DNA of 16,869 nt from Porphyromonadaceae bacterium (GCA_905372135.1 CAJPNS010000035.1:1-16869), one strand, 5' to 3'; counted from the first letter of the stretch, positions 1 through 7,726 are shown. Translations and numbers: made by a program. The notes: generated from the sequence alone by a model not told the origin.

Positions 1-27
1 GATTTATTTTTCGATTGATTTTCTTTT

Positions 28-1125
28 TCAATGACTTTTCTGATGATGAGGCTCTGCTTGCGACAGTCCGATGAAGACTGCCGAGAGTATTGTAAATACG
101 TATGCCTGAATGTAGGCTACCAATACTTCGAGGAGATTTACGAAAGTGGTCATTATCACCGACAATACCGTCATTCCTGCATTCATAGCCGTGCCCAACT
201 CTACAGTAACGAACACTATGCAAACGAGCCCTATTATTACCGAGTGCCCTGCCAATATATTGGCAAACAGACGAATCATAAGAGCGAACGGTTTGGTGAA
301 CATACCTATCACCTCGATAACAGGTATGAGCGGTACAGGTACTTTGAGCCACCAAGGTACGTTAGGCCAGAATATCTCTTTCCAATACTCTCGGGTGCCG
401 AAGATATTGACTATGACGAATGTAAACATAGCCAACGTAAAGGTGATGGCTATATTGCCCGTTATGTTGGCTCCTCCTGGGAATATGGGTACCAGTCCCA
501 TAAGGTTATTGACGAATATAAAGAAAAATGCCGTAAGCAGATATGGCGTATAACGCTTGTAATTTTTGCCTACGCACGGTTTGATGACGCCGTCTACTAT
601 GCTCATTATAAACATCTCGATGGCAGCCACAAATCCCTTCGGGTTTGCCTCTGTAGTGCCTTTGTTTCGGTACCAGCGGGCACAGAGCAGTAATATGATT
701 ACAAGTATAGAACTGTTTATTATCAAGGCAAATACGTTTTTGGTGATGGAGAAGTCCAGTGGGCGAATCTCCTCGCCCTGTGCGGAGATCTCTACTATTT
801 TGCCTCTATATTTTTCCGAGTGTGATATTTTGAACCCTTTGTACGAAGTGTGTCCGTGCTCGAACCTCGAAGACGAAAACAGATGCCACTCACCGTCGGC
901 ACTACGCACTATCACAGGCAGTGGAATGGATATCTCGTGCCCTTTGTATGTAGCTATGTGCCAATAATAGCTGTCGCCGATGTGTTCCAAGATAAACTCG
1001 GGAATGTTCATCTTACCTTCGGAAGCCGTGACTACGGCTACGGAGTCGCTCTCCGAACGGTTGTCGGCAAACGATACAAGACTGAATAATAGTATTATTG
1101 CTATTGTAAATATCTTTTTCGACAT
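28..1125 (-). CDS. atpB: ATP synthase F0 subunit a
   Basis: This is the membrane subunit that forms the proton half-channels beside the c-ring of F-type ATP synthase. It has 365 residues, longer than the E. coli protein because of an N-terminal signal-like segment (1-20) and a roughly 110-residue hydrophilic domain before the first core helix (about 131-149); this long form is usual in Bacteroidetes. The essential arginine is R285 in the IRLFANILAGH motif. Q340 in the YIQAY motif matches the conserved glutamine of the last helix. H294 and E333 occupy the sites of E. coli E219 and H245, a swapped pair. The protein ends in a His-rich tail. Its start codon lies 2 bp after the stop of the PH-like gene, so the two are surely cotranscribed. 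The 27 bases to the window edge hold no gene; atpE is expected next. Identification is firm. Confidence 0.97.
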   Translation of the reverse strand: MSKKIFTIAIILLFSLVSFADNRSESDSVAVVTASEGKMNIPEFILEHIGDSYYWHIATYKGHEISIPLPVIVRSADGEWHLFSSSRFEHGHTSYKGFKISHSEKYRGKIVEISAQGEEIRPLDFSITKNVFALIINSSILVIILLLCARWYRNKGTTEANPKGFVAAIEMFIMSIVDGVIKPCVGKNYKRYTPYLLTAFFFIFVNNLMGLVPIFPGGANITGNIAITFTLAMFTFVIVNIFGTREYWKEIFWPNVPWWLKVPVPLIPVIEVIGMFTKPFALMIRLFANILAGHSVIIGLVCIVFVTVELGTAMNAGMTVLSVIMTTFVNLLEVLVAYIQAYVFTILSAVFIGLSQAEPHHQKSH

Positions 1126-1127
1126 AT

Positions 1128-1610
1128 TTACGGGGTATTATTTTTTATGGTTTCTACAACTGACACAGCATTTTTACAGCTAAAAACATATGTCTTCCCC
1201 TTTTGGGTTTTTATAAAAAAAGTTTGTTTTCTATCTCCTATATAGGCAACATATTTACCCAACGGAGGAGCTGAAAATATTCCCAAATATCCAAAAAAAC
1301 CACCACTGCCCAAAAGTCTTATACTTCCATACTTGGATGCATATAAATCCACTTCGGTTATATCATCGTGTTTTATGACGACCTTCCCTAACACTTTTTT
1401 TAGAATAAAACGAGATTTGTCAATTGTTACATACAACGGTGCATTCAGAATACAAACAGCAAAAGTAACCATTATAAGAGTTAATGCCAAAGAAGACAAT
1501 ACTCCGATATTTTTTATAAGGTTCGGTACAGCAAAGAGAAAAATTGCTGTTACAATAATAGTAATAATCTTTACCTCTTTGCTCCAATAAACATTTTGTC
1601 TTACATTCAT
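1128..1610 (-). CDS. Two-TM membrane protein with PH-like domain, inside the atp operon
   Basis: This 160-residue protein has no established function. Two hydrophobic helices (about 14-31 and 36-56) are followed by a cytosolic domain (about 58-158) of alternating short strands with a glycine-rich signature, GSGGFFGYLG at 101-110, and later GKTYVFSC. That layout resembles small bacterial PH-domain (bPH-type) membrane proteins common in Bacteroidetes; the match is from memory of the family, not a search. By hand count the gene is about 32% GC, while sampled atpB lines are near 47-50%. It sits between the AtpI-like gene and atpB, only 2 bp from atpB, and a promoter-like element lies about 20 bases upstream of its ATG. 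I infer a late insertion into the operon, possibly kept as an assembly or regulatory factor. An unrelated passenger role is equally possible. Confidence 0.8.
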   Translation of the reverse strand: MNVRQNVYWSKEVKIITIIVTAIFLFAVPNLIKNIGVLSSLALTLIMVTFAVCILNAPLYVTIDKSRFILKKVLGKVVIKHDDITEVDLYASKYGSIRLLGSGGFFGYLGIFSAPPLGKYVAYIGDRKQTFFIKTQKGKTYVFSCKNAVSVVETIKNNTP

Positions 1611-1628
1611 TATATATTCTTATAGTTG

Positions 1629-1659
1629 CAAAGTTACATTATTTTTTGTTTCTCTCCAA
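1629..1659 (-). promoter_or_regulatory. Internal promoter inside the atp operon
   Basis: On the minus strand TAACTTTG (1629-1636) fits the Bacteroidetes -7 consensus TAnnTTTG exactly. A TTG at 1657-1659 lies 20 bases upstream, the right place for the -33 element. Transcription would start near 1622, about 12 bases before the ATG of the PH-like gene, and run on into atpB. Because the -33 part lies inside the last codons of the AtpI-like gene, it may be partly fortuitous, but the whole pattern is as good as the other promoters in the window. Confidence 0.6.
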
Positions 1660-2022
1660 GCCACGCATATATATGATATTGACAGCCATATATATAAGAT
1701 AAATTGCGATGAAGCAAATCAAGAATGCTTTCGTATCTGTTTTTATTAATAATAAATATATAAATATCAGCCCGAGAGAGAGCAGAAGTTTGCCCGTCTT
1801 TAAGACCATAAAGATATTGATATTGCGGTTGGTGTTGTCTTTGCCACTTTTACGCGACATCAGCAATACTGTACATACCTCCACGATGCCGAACAATAGC
1901 GTCGTGGCAAGTAGAAATATCACAGGCAGACGGCTCGAAAATATCGATTGCCCCGTCAGAGCCAATACCACGGCGATTGCCGAAGTCAATATCGAAACTG
2001 TCATTATCTGTCTTTTGTTCAT
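1639..2022 (-). CDS. AtpI-like ATP synthase accessory membrane protein
   Basis: This is a 127-residue, four-helix membrane protein (about 5-25, 33-55, 70-92 and 98-118) with a short basic loop near 57-67 and a charged C-terminus, RGLERNKK. Sequence alone is weakly diagnostic. The call rests on position between atpC and atpB, where Bacteroidetes operons normally carry a small hydrophobic gene, and on the four-TM topology of subunit I (AtpI), which helps c-ring assembly and magnesium handling in other bacteria. It lies 41 bases after atpC. Parts of the gene are AT-rich compared with atpD. The ATG at 2022 is used; an ATG at codon 7 is an alternative. No Shine-Dalgarno sequence is visible. It could also be an unrelated membrane protein specific to the phylum. 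Confidence 0.8.
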   Translation of the reverse strand: MNKRQIMTVSILTSAIAVVLALTGQSIFSSRLPVIFLLATTLLFGIVEVCTVLLMSRKSGKDNTNRNINIFMVLKTGKLLLSLGLIFIYLLLIKTDTKAFLICFIAIYLIYMAVNIIYMRGLERNKK

Positions 2023-2063
2023 ACGCTTGTCAAAAAATCTTTTTCATCTTGAGCTTCACTTAC

Positions 2064-2303
2064 TTACTGCTCTACGCAGATGGAGATAATATTGTTTTTG
2101 CCTTCGACGAAACCGCTTTCGACAGGTATTGTAGCCTTACTGCCCGCTACCGAGCCGTACTCTATCGTACCCTTTTTAAGTATCGATATGATAGGAGCGT
2201 GGTTGTGCATTATGGTGAAACTCCCCATAACCCCGGGCAGCGTTACCGCTTCGGCTTCTCCGCGAAACAAAACCTTCTCTGGCGATATTATCTCTATCTT
2301 CAT
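2064..2303 (-). CDS. atpC: ATP synthase F1 epsilon subunit (short form)
   Basis: The epsilon subunit belongs to the central stalk, where it joins gamma to the c-ring. The 79-residue product starts MKIEIISPEKVLFRGEAE and contains the typical PGVMGSFTIMHNHAPIISIL segment (23-42) of the N-terminal beta-sandwich. It ends there: the C-terminal two-helix domain of E. coli epsilon (about 50 more residues) is absent, as is usual in Bacteroidetes. Epsilon autoinhibition through that domain is therefore impossible. The frame can be opened 9 bases earlier at a TTG (2312), but the ATG at 2303 gives the family's normal N-terminus and is preferred. It lies 46 bases after atpD and belongs to the same operon. 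Confidence 0.95.
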   Translation of the reverse strand: MKIEIISPEKVLFRGEAEAVTLPGVMGSFTIMHNHAPIISILKKGTIEYGSVAGSKATIPVESGFVEGKNNIISICVEQ

Positions 2304-2349
2304 ATTAAACAAATTATTATATGATATTCGTCGTATAGGTACGACTATT

Positions 2350-3849
2350 TTATTCGTGTTTCAATTTTTCTGCTTTTGCCTTGGCATCTTCGATAGTACC
2401 TACGTTGAGGAATGCCTGTTCGGGTATATCGTCTACTTCGCCGTCCATAATCTTATTGAAACCCTTGATAGTGTCTTCGATAGACACCATAACGCCGGGT
2501 ACTCCCGAGAAGGCTTCTGCCATATGGAACGGCTGCGACAAGAAACGCTGTACGCGGCGAGCACGGTTTACAACAAGCTTGTCGTCGTCCGAGAGCTCTT
2601 CCATACCGAGTATAGCGATGATGTCCTGCAACTCTTTGTAACGCTGCAGTAGCTGTTTTACTCGCTGAGCCGTATTGTAATGGTCTTCGCCCACGATATT
2701 GGGGTCGAGGATACGTGAGGTCGATTCGAGCGGGTCTACGGCAGGGTATATGCCGAGCTCCGATATTTTTCTGTCCAATACCGTTGTGGCGTCGAGGAAC
2801 GAGAATGTGGTTGCAGGAGCGGGGTCTGTAAGGTCGTCGGCAGGCACGTACACAGCCTGTACCGATGTGATGGAGCCGTTTTTTGTCGATGTGATACGTT
2901 CTTGCATTATACCCATCTCCGATGCCAACGTAGGCTGATAGCCCACTGCCGACGGCATACGTCCCAGCAGAGCCGATACTTCGGAGCCTGCCTGAGTGAA
3001 ACGGAATATATTGTCTATGAAAAACAGTATGTCGTTGCCGCCGGTGCCTCCACTGTCTCTAAAACTTTCGGCAATAGTCAGCCCCGACAAAGCTACCGAG
3101 CTTCTCGCTCCGGGAGGCTCGTTCATCTGCCCGAATACGAGGGTAGCCTGCGACTTTGCCAATTCGTCGTAATCTACTTTCGACAAATCCCAGTCGCCCT
3201 TCTCCATCGATTTTTTGAACTCTTCGCCATAACGTATTACGCCCGATTCTATCATTTCCCGCAGCAGGTCGTTGCCTTCACGAGTACGTTCGCCTACGCC
3301 GGCAAATACCGAGAATCCGTTGTGTTTCTTGGCAATATTGTTGATAAGCTCCATTATAAGTACTGTCTTACCTACACCTGCACCGCCGAACAGACCGATT
3401 TTACCGCCTTTCAGATACGGAGCAAGCAGGTCGATTACCTTGATACCCGTGAAAAGTATCTCTTTCGATGTAGAGAGGTCTTCGAATTTTGGCGGGTCGC
3501 GGTGAATGCTCTGTATCTCATTGTAATCAAGGGGCTTCATACCGTCGATAGTTTCGCCGATTACATTGAGCAGACGCCCTTTGACCTGACTGCCTACGGG
3601 CATAGATATAGGTCGTCCGAGGCTTTCGACCTCCATACCGCGGCTGATACCGTCTGTCGAGTCCATAGCGACACAGCGAACAGTATCCTCGCCTATATGC
3701 TGTTGCACTTCGATTATCAATTTTTTGCCGTCCTGACGGTCTATCTCCAAGGCATCGTGTATCTTGGGCATAGTACTGCCCGACTTATCGTATTCTACGT
3801 CTATTACCGGTCCGATGACCTGAGAAATACTTCCTTTGTGTGAAGACAT
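2350..3849 (-). CDS. atpD: ATP synthase F1 beta subunit
   Basis: This catalytic subunit makes or hydrolyses ATP at the alpha/beta interface. Of 499 residues, the P-loop is GGAGVGKT (155-162), the catalytic glutamate is E187 in GERTREGND, the Walker B strand is ILFFIDN (274-280), and the gamma-contact loop is GMEELSDDDK (415-424), equivalent to DELSEED. Compared with E. coli there is an insertion of roughly 25 residues at about 207-232 (EEFKKSMEKGDWDLSKVDYD), a known feature of Bacteroidetes beta subunits. It is the first gene of the operon, about 40 bases downstream of a TACCTTTG promoter element. Having beta and epsilon ahead of subunit a, instead of at the operon end, is the Bacteroidetes arrangement. 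Confidence 0.99.
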   Translation of the reverse strand: MSSHKGSISQVIGPVIDVEYDKSGSTMPKIHDALEIDRQDGKKLIIEVQQHIGEDTVRCVAMDSTDGISRGMEVESLGRPISMPVGSQVKGRLLNVIGETIDGMKPLDYNEIQSIHRDPPKFEDLSTSKEILFTGIKVIDLLAPYLKGGKIGLFGGAGVGKTVLIMELINNIAKKHNGFSVFAGVGERTREGNDLLREMIESGVIRYGEEFKKSMEKGDWDLSKVDYDELAKSQATLVFGQMNEPPGARSSVALSGLTIAESFRDSGGTGGNDILFFIDNIFRFTQAGSEVSALLGRMPSAVGYQPTLASEMGIMQERITSTKNGSITSVQAVYVPADDLTDPAPATTFSFLDATTVLDRKISELGIYPAVDPLESTSRILDPNIVGEDHYNTAQRVKQLLQRYKELQDIIAILGMEELSDDDKLVVNRARRVQRFLSQPFHMAEAFSGVPGVMVSIEDTIKGFNKIMDGEVDDIPEQAFLNVGTIEDAKAKAEKLKHE

Positions 3850-3892
3850 ACTTATTGCTTTATACTGAAAATTTGTTCAATTAATAATTTTG

Positions 3893-3900
3893 CAAAGGTA
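3893..3900 (-). promoter_or_regulatory. Promoter (-7 element) of the ATP synthase operon
   Basis: TACCTTTG on the minus strand is a perfect TAnnTTTG -7 element. Transcription should start near 3886, leaving a leader of about 37 bases before atpD. The -33 element is weak (TTTC about 18 bases upstream), which is common in this phylum. Confidence 0.75.
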
Positions 3901-3961
3901 GTAATAATTTTGGTATTGGAAATTGGGTCGCTGCCGCTGAACACAAAATTACGGTAATAAC

Positions 3962-3978
3962 TGGAGGATATTACTCCA
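3962..3978 (-). other. Small inverted repeat upstream of the atp promoter
   Basis: TGGAG (3962-3966) and CTCCA (3974-3978) form a 5-bp stem with a 7-base loop. It lies between the tRNA terminator and the atp promoter, about 60 bases upstream of the -7 element. It may be a second weak terminator hairpin for the tRNA unit or an operator; nothing in the sequence decides. Confidence 0.3.
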
Positions 3979-3980
3979 AA

Positions 3981-4026
3981 ATAAAAACTTACCTCCGATA
4001 ATCGACTTGAAAATCAAGAGGTAAGT
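3981..4026 (-). terminator. Rho-independent terminator of the tRNA unit
   Basis: On the minus strand, 12 bases after tRNA-Leu, ACTTACCTC (4018-4026) pairs perfectly over 9 bp with GAGGTAAGT (3987-3995). A small inner hairpin, CTTGA/TCAAG, sits within the loop. The 3' side is followed directly by a T-rich tract (3981-3987 read in reverse). It ends tRNA transcription and separates it from the atp promoter downstream. Confidence 0.85.
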
Positions 4027-4037
4027 CAAATGAATAG

Positions 4038-4120
4038 TACCCGGAGCGGGACTTGAACCCGCACAGCCGTGAAGCCAAAGGATTTTAAGTCCTTCGTGTC
4101 TACCATTCCACCACCCGGGC
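4038..4120 (-). tRNA. tRNA-Leu (anticodon UAA)
   Basis: This is an 83-nt cloverleaf. The acceptor strand GCCCGGG pairs with TCCGGGT with G-U at both ends, and the discriminator base is A at 4038. The anticodon stem AAGGA/TCCTT holds the loop CTTAAAA, giving anticodon TAA. The long variable arm is typical of class II leucine tRNA. The T-arm is GCGGG-TTCAAGT-CCCGC. CCA is not encoded. It lies 21 bases after tRNA-Gly and is probably processed from the same transcript. Confidence 0.97.
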
Positions 4121-4141
4121 AACACAAAGTAGTTTAATAAG

Positions 4142-4214
<73 letters not shown>

Positions 4215-4228
4215 AAATAAAACGAATG

Positions 4229-4236
4229 CAAAGGTA
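4229..4236 (-). promoter_or_regulatory. Promoter (-7 element) of the tRNA unit
   Basis: TACCTTTG on the minus strand matches TAnnTTTG and is the same octamer as at the atp operon. Transcription would start about 7 bases downstream, a few bases before the mature 5' end of tRNA-Gly. No strong -33 element is seen; a TTG lies 22 bases upstream. Confidence 0.75.
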
Positions 4237-4294
4237 ATACTTTTTTTCATACAATCAGCAACAACTCCTATGATACTATTTCAGAAATTTGATG

Positions 4295-4302
4295 TACTTT
4301 TG
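4295..4302 (+). promoter_or_regulatory. Promoter (-7 element) of the GT2 gene
   Basis: TACTTTTG fits TAnnTTTG. It lies inside the longest possible reading frame (ATG at 4270) and 22 bases before the second in-frame ATG at 4324, so it decides the start in favour of 4324. No -33 TTTG is visible. It is divergent from the tRNA promoter about 60 bases away. Confidence 0.6.
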
Positions 4303-4323
4303 CAGGCGAAATATAGTACAGAG

Positions 4324-5475
4324 ATGATAACTGATTTAGACGGACTTAGACTTATAGTTTTGGCGATAGGCACAGTGGCGATACTTTCCGCATTTGTAGT
4401 ACAGGTATACTATTACCTACACTATTTTTCGGCAATAATAGCAGATAACCGCAAGAGGAAACGAAACAATTTGCCCGCATATAGCAGCCATACACCGCCC
4501 GTATCGGTCGTTATCTGTGCCAGAAACGAAGAAAACAACCTTCGCGAATTTTTACCAAAAGTATTGGAGCAAGACTATCCCGATTTCGAAGTAATAGTCG
4601 TCAACGACGCTTCGGAAGACAACACCTCGCAAGTGCTCGACGAATTTGCAAAGCTATATCCCCGCCTATATGTAACCAATATGCCTAACGATATTAATAT
4701 TATAAGCCGAAAGAAACTTGCAGTTACCGTGGGGGTAAAGGCAGCGAAAAACGAACTTCTGCTCCTGACCGATGCCGACTGCTATCCGGCTTCCAAAGAT
4801 TGGATAAGGTCGATGGTATCGGGCGTAACAGACGGTATTGAGTTCGTCGTAGGCTACGGCGACTATATCACTGAGCGAAGTACCATAAACCGACTTATAA
4901 CATACGATACACTCTTCATAGCAATGCAATATATGGGCTTCGCTCTGAGGGGCAAACCCTATATGGCTGTAGGACGCAACTTCCTTTACCGCAAATATAC
5001 ATTCTACAAACACAAAGGCTTCGCCGGACACCTACACATCGTCTCGGGCGACGACGACCTACTCATAAATAAGGCAGGGAATGCCACGAATACGGCTGTA
5101 GCCACCAGAGCCGAAAGCAAAACCCTATCGATAGCAGAGCCCACGATGGCAAAATGGCTACTACAGAAGAGCCGACACCTGACTTCGTCGAGCCTATACA
5201 CCAAAAGCAGCCGACGACGTATCGGCATCGAAGTAGTAAGCCGTGCCATATTCTATCTGCTCGTTGTATGCGGATTGGTGTATGCAGACTTGTATGTAAG
5301 TGCATTCGTATTGTCGCTATTCGTATTGAGGTTTGCTATGCAGGCTGTGGTAATAAACAAAACGGCAAAACGACTGCAGTCGAGGCGATACTCGATATCT
5401 ATATTAGTATTCGATATAGTGCTGCCCGTAATATCGTTGTGGCTTATGTTAAAGCAACGTATTAGAAAAAGATGA
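4324..5475 (+). CDS. Membrane-bound family 2 glycosyltransferase
   Basis: This is a processive-type GT-A glycosyltransferase that probably transfers a sugar from a nucleotide donor at the inner face of the cytoplasmic membrane. Substrate and product are unknown. Of 383 residues, a membrane helix (about 8-33) precedes the catalytic domain, which opens PPVSVVICARNEE (58-70) and carries VVNDAS (92-97), the metal-binding TDAD (149-152), SGDDDLL (241-247) and QKSRH (281-285), a variant of QxxRW. Two or three helices follow (about 306-345 and 358-378). The start is placed at 4324 because a promoter element at 4295-4302 makes the earlier ATG unlikely. It is 83 bases ahead of gpmA on the same strand and may share its transcript. 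Confidence 0.9.
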   Translation: MITDLDGLRLIVLAIGTVAILSAFVVQVYYYLHYFSAIIADNRKRKRNNLPAYSSHTPPVSVVICARNEENNLREFLPKVLEQDYPDFEVIVVNDASEDNTSQVLDEFAKLYPRLYVTNMPNDINIISRKKLAVTVGVKAAKNELLLLTDADCYPASKDWIRSMVSGVTDGIEFVVGYGDYITERSTINRLITYDTLFIAMQYMGFALRGKPYMAVGRNFLYRKYTFYKHKGFAGHLHIVSGDDDLLINKAGNATNTAVATRAESKTLSIAEPTMAKWLLQKSRHLTSSSLYTKSSRRRIGIEVVSRAIFYLLVVCGLVYADLYVSAFVLSLFVLRFAMQAVVINKTAKRLQSRRYSISILVFDIVLPVISLWLMLKQRIRKR

Positions 5476-5558
5476 CGCCAGACAACAAGCACTACACACA
5501 GAGACACAATATAATTGGAACACTTTTAATTACAAACCATATTTAGCTAAAAAACAAG

Positions 5559-6311
5559 ATGAAAAGAATAGTATTGATACGACACGGCGAAAGCATTTGG
5601 AACAAAGAAAATCGTTTCACGGGCTGGACCGACGTCGACCTCACAGAGACAGGCTTAAAAGAGGCCGAAAAAGCAGGCGAACTACTCCGCAAGGAGGGCT
5701 TCCGTTTCCAGAGAGCTTTCACATCGTACCTCAAACGAGCCAACAAGACACTAAACGTGATACTCGATAAGATGGACCTCGACTACATACCGATAGAGAA
5801 GTCGTGGCGACTCAACGAAAAACATTACGGCAACCTACAAGGACTCAACAAGGCTGAGACCGCAGCAAAATACGGCGACGAGCAAGTATTGATATGGCGT
5901 AGGAGCTACGACATACCGCCCGCCCCACTCGGCAACGACGACCCTCGCTCGGCTCTGAACGACCCTCGATATGCCGACGTACCGAAGATATACCTGCCGA
6001 ATACGGAGTCGCTATCGGACTGTGTAGGACGTACTATGCCCTATTGGCATACAAGAATATTCCCATCGCTAAAGAGCTGCGACAGCATAATAGTAGCCGC
6101 TCACGGCAATTCGCTACGAGGTATAATAAAATACCTAAAAAACATTTCAGATGCCGACATAGTGAACCTCAACCTACCTACTGCCGTACCGTATGTATTC
6201 GAATTCGACGACGAACTGAACATATCGACCCTCAGAGACTATTTCCTCGGCGACCCCGAAGAGATTCAGAAACTTATGGAGGCTGTAGCCAATCAGGGTA
6301 AAACAAAGTAA
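5559..6311 (+). CDS. gpmA: 2,3-bisphosphoglycerate-dependent phosphoglycerate mutase
   Basis: This enzyme interconverts 3-phosphoglycerate and 2-phosphoglycerate in glycolysis and gluconeogenesis in the cytosol. Its 250 residues are the full family length. The phosphorylated histidine is H9 in RHGES, with the ENRFTGWTDVDLTE signature at 17-30. R60, E87 in WRLNEKHYG and H182 in AAHGNSLR complete the active site. The C-terminal tail (about 230-250), which orders over the active site in this class, is present. No clear -7 element is seen in the 83 bases upstream, so it may be transcribed from the GT2 promoter. It has no functional link to its neighbours that I can see. Confidence 0.97.
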   Translation: MKRIVLIRHGESIWNKENRFTGWTDVDLTETGLKEAEKAGELLRKEGFRFQRAFTSYLKRANKTLNVILDKMDLDYIPIEKSWRLNEKHYGNLQGLNKAETAAKYGDEQVLIWRRSYDIPPAPLGNDDPRSALNDPRYADVPKIYLPNTESLSDCVGRTMPYWHTRIFPSLKSCDSIIVAAHGNSLRGIIKYLKNISDADIVNLNLPTAVPYVFEFDDELNISTLRDYFLGDPEEIQKLMEAVANQGKTK

Positions 6312-6395
6312 CATACAGACCGAAGGCAAAACCACAAACGAGCAATATTATTTCACCGAGAACAAAAAAACATCCATATCAAAAAAACACATTTT

Positions 6396-7694
6396 ATGCT
6401 CGATATAAAAGAGATATATGAGATATTCAAGACCTGTCCGAGAATAACGATAGACAGCAGACATTGCCCGAAAGACTCCATCTTCGTAGCTCTCAGAGGC
6501 GACAATACCGACGGAAATCTATTCGCCGCAAAAGCTCTCGAAAACGGGTCTCGATACGCTATCGTCGACCGCAAAGAGATAGCCGTCGACGACAGATACA
6601 TCGTAGTCGACGATACTCTGACTACTCTGCAAGACTTGGCACGGTATCACCGAACGCAGATGAAGGCAAAAATAATAGCTATCACCGGCACCAACGGCAA
6701 GACGACTACCAAAGAACTCATAGCTCAAGTATTATCGCAAAAATACGATACTCTGTATACCGAGAAAAACTACAACAACCATATAGGAGTGCCTCTGACG
6801 CTACTACGGCTCGACGAAAGTCACCGCTTCGGAGTAATCGAAATAGGTGCAAACCACAAAGGCGAGATAGCCCAACTATGCAGTATCGTTCAACCCGACT
6901 TCGGACTTGTAACGAACTTCGGACGTGCTCACATCGAAGGATTCGGTTCGTTTGAGGGAGTGGTGGAAGCCAAGACCGAACTTTTCGACTATATCAGAGA
7001 ACACAAAGGCAGAGTTTTCGTAAATATCGGCAACGAACTCGTGGTACGACAGTCGCAGGGAATCGGCAATATCTCGTATGCCATCAATAGCGACAAAGCC
7101 GACGTAAGCGGATACGTTTCGCAGCAAGACCCTTGTATCACTATTTCGTGGGCGTCGCAGCGGTTTTCGGTAACGGCTCAAACGGTGAAGACAAACATCG
7201 TGGGCGGCTACAACGCCGAGAATATACTGGCAGCAATCGTAGTGGGACTCTTTTTCGAGGTCGACCCGCAGAGTATCGATATCGCATTGAGCAGGTATAT
7301 CCCCAAAAATCACCGCTCGCAATATATGAAGACCGACCGAAACGAACTTATAGTCGACGCATACAACGCCAATCCGTCGAGTATGGAGGCAGCTATAAGA
7401 AATTTCGCTTCGCTACAATATCCTCACAAGACACTGATACTCGGCGATATGCTCGAACTCGGCGAAAACACACTTGCCGACCACACCAACATAATGAATA
7501 TCGTCGAAGAGCAAGGGTTCGACAAAGTAATACTCGTCGGAAAAATTTTCGCCAAGACACAGTCGGAATACATCGCTTTCGATAACGTCGACGGACTGAT
7601 AGAATATCTCACGTCGGCACCGATAAGCGGCTCGGCAATACTGCTGAAAGGCTCCAACAGTATCGGACTCGAGCGTTTGATAGAATATTTATAA
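6396..7694 (+). CDS. murF: UDP-N-acetylmuramoyl-tripeptide--D-alanyl-D-alanine ligase
   Basis: MurF adds D-Ala-D-Ala to UDP-MurNAc-tripeptide using ATP, the last cytosolic step of the peptidoglycan pentapeptide. Of 432 residues, the N-terminal UDP-binding domain (about 1-85) includes DSRHCPKDSIFVALRG (20-35). The ATP-binding loop is ITGTNGKTT (96-104), NYNNHIGVPLTLL lies at 125-137, and K193 in EAKTEL is the lysine carbamylated in Mur ligases. YNANPSSM (323-330) marks the C-terminal domain. The gene lies outside a dcw cluster, as is often seen for murF in Bacteroidales. It is 84 bases after gpmA with no -7 element between, so cotranscription is likely. It ends at a hairpin shared with the convergent antiporter gene. 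Confidence 0.97.
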   Translation: MLDIKEIYEIFKTCPRITIDSRHCPKDSIFVALRGDNTDGNLFAAKALENGSRYAIVDRKEIAVDDRYIVVDDTLTTLQDLARYHRTQMKAKIIAITGTNGKTTTKELIAQVLSQKYDTLYTEKNYNNHIGVPLTLLRLDESHRFGVIEIGANHKGEIAQLCSIVQPDFGLVTNFGRAHIEGFGSFEGVVEAKTELFDYIREHKGRVFVNIGNELVVRQSQGIGNISYAINSDKADVSGYVSQQDPCITISWASQRFSVTAQTVKTNIVGGYNAENILAAIVVGLFFEVDPQSIDIALSRYIPKNHRSQYMKTDRNELIVDAYNANPSSMEAAIRNFASLQYPHKTLILGDMLELGENTLADHTNIMNIVEEQGFDKVILVGKIFAKTQSEYIAFDNVDGLIEYLTSAPISGSAILLKGSNSIGLERLIEYL

Positions 7695-7726
7695 CTTTTC
7701 GGAGCAAAAGTAGTATCGCCCGATAC

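Noticed and set aside
2902..3843. A 313-codon plus-strand frame opposite atpD, and similar long frames opposite atpB and the antiporter
   Set aside because: They are shadows caused by codon bias in the real genes, which seldom use codons that read as stops on the other strand. They show no domains or promoters.
5476..5558. Searched for a separate gpmA promoter
   Set aside because: A TTGG and an AT-rich block are present, but nothing fits TAnnTTTG at a suitable distance.
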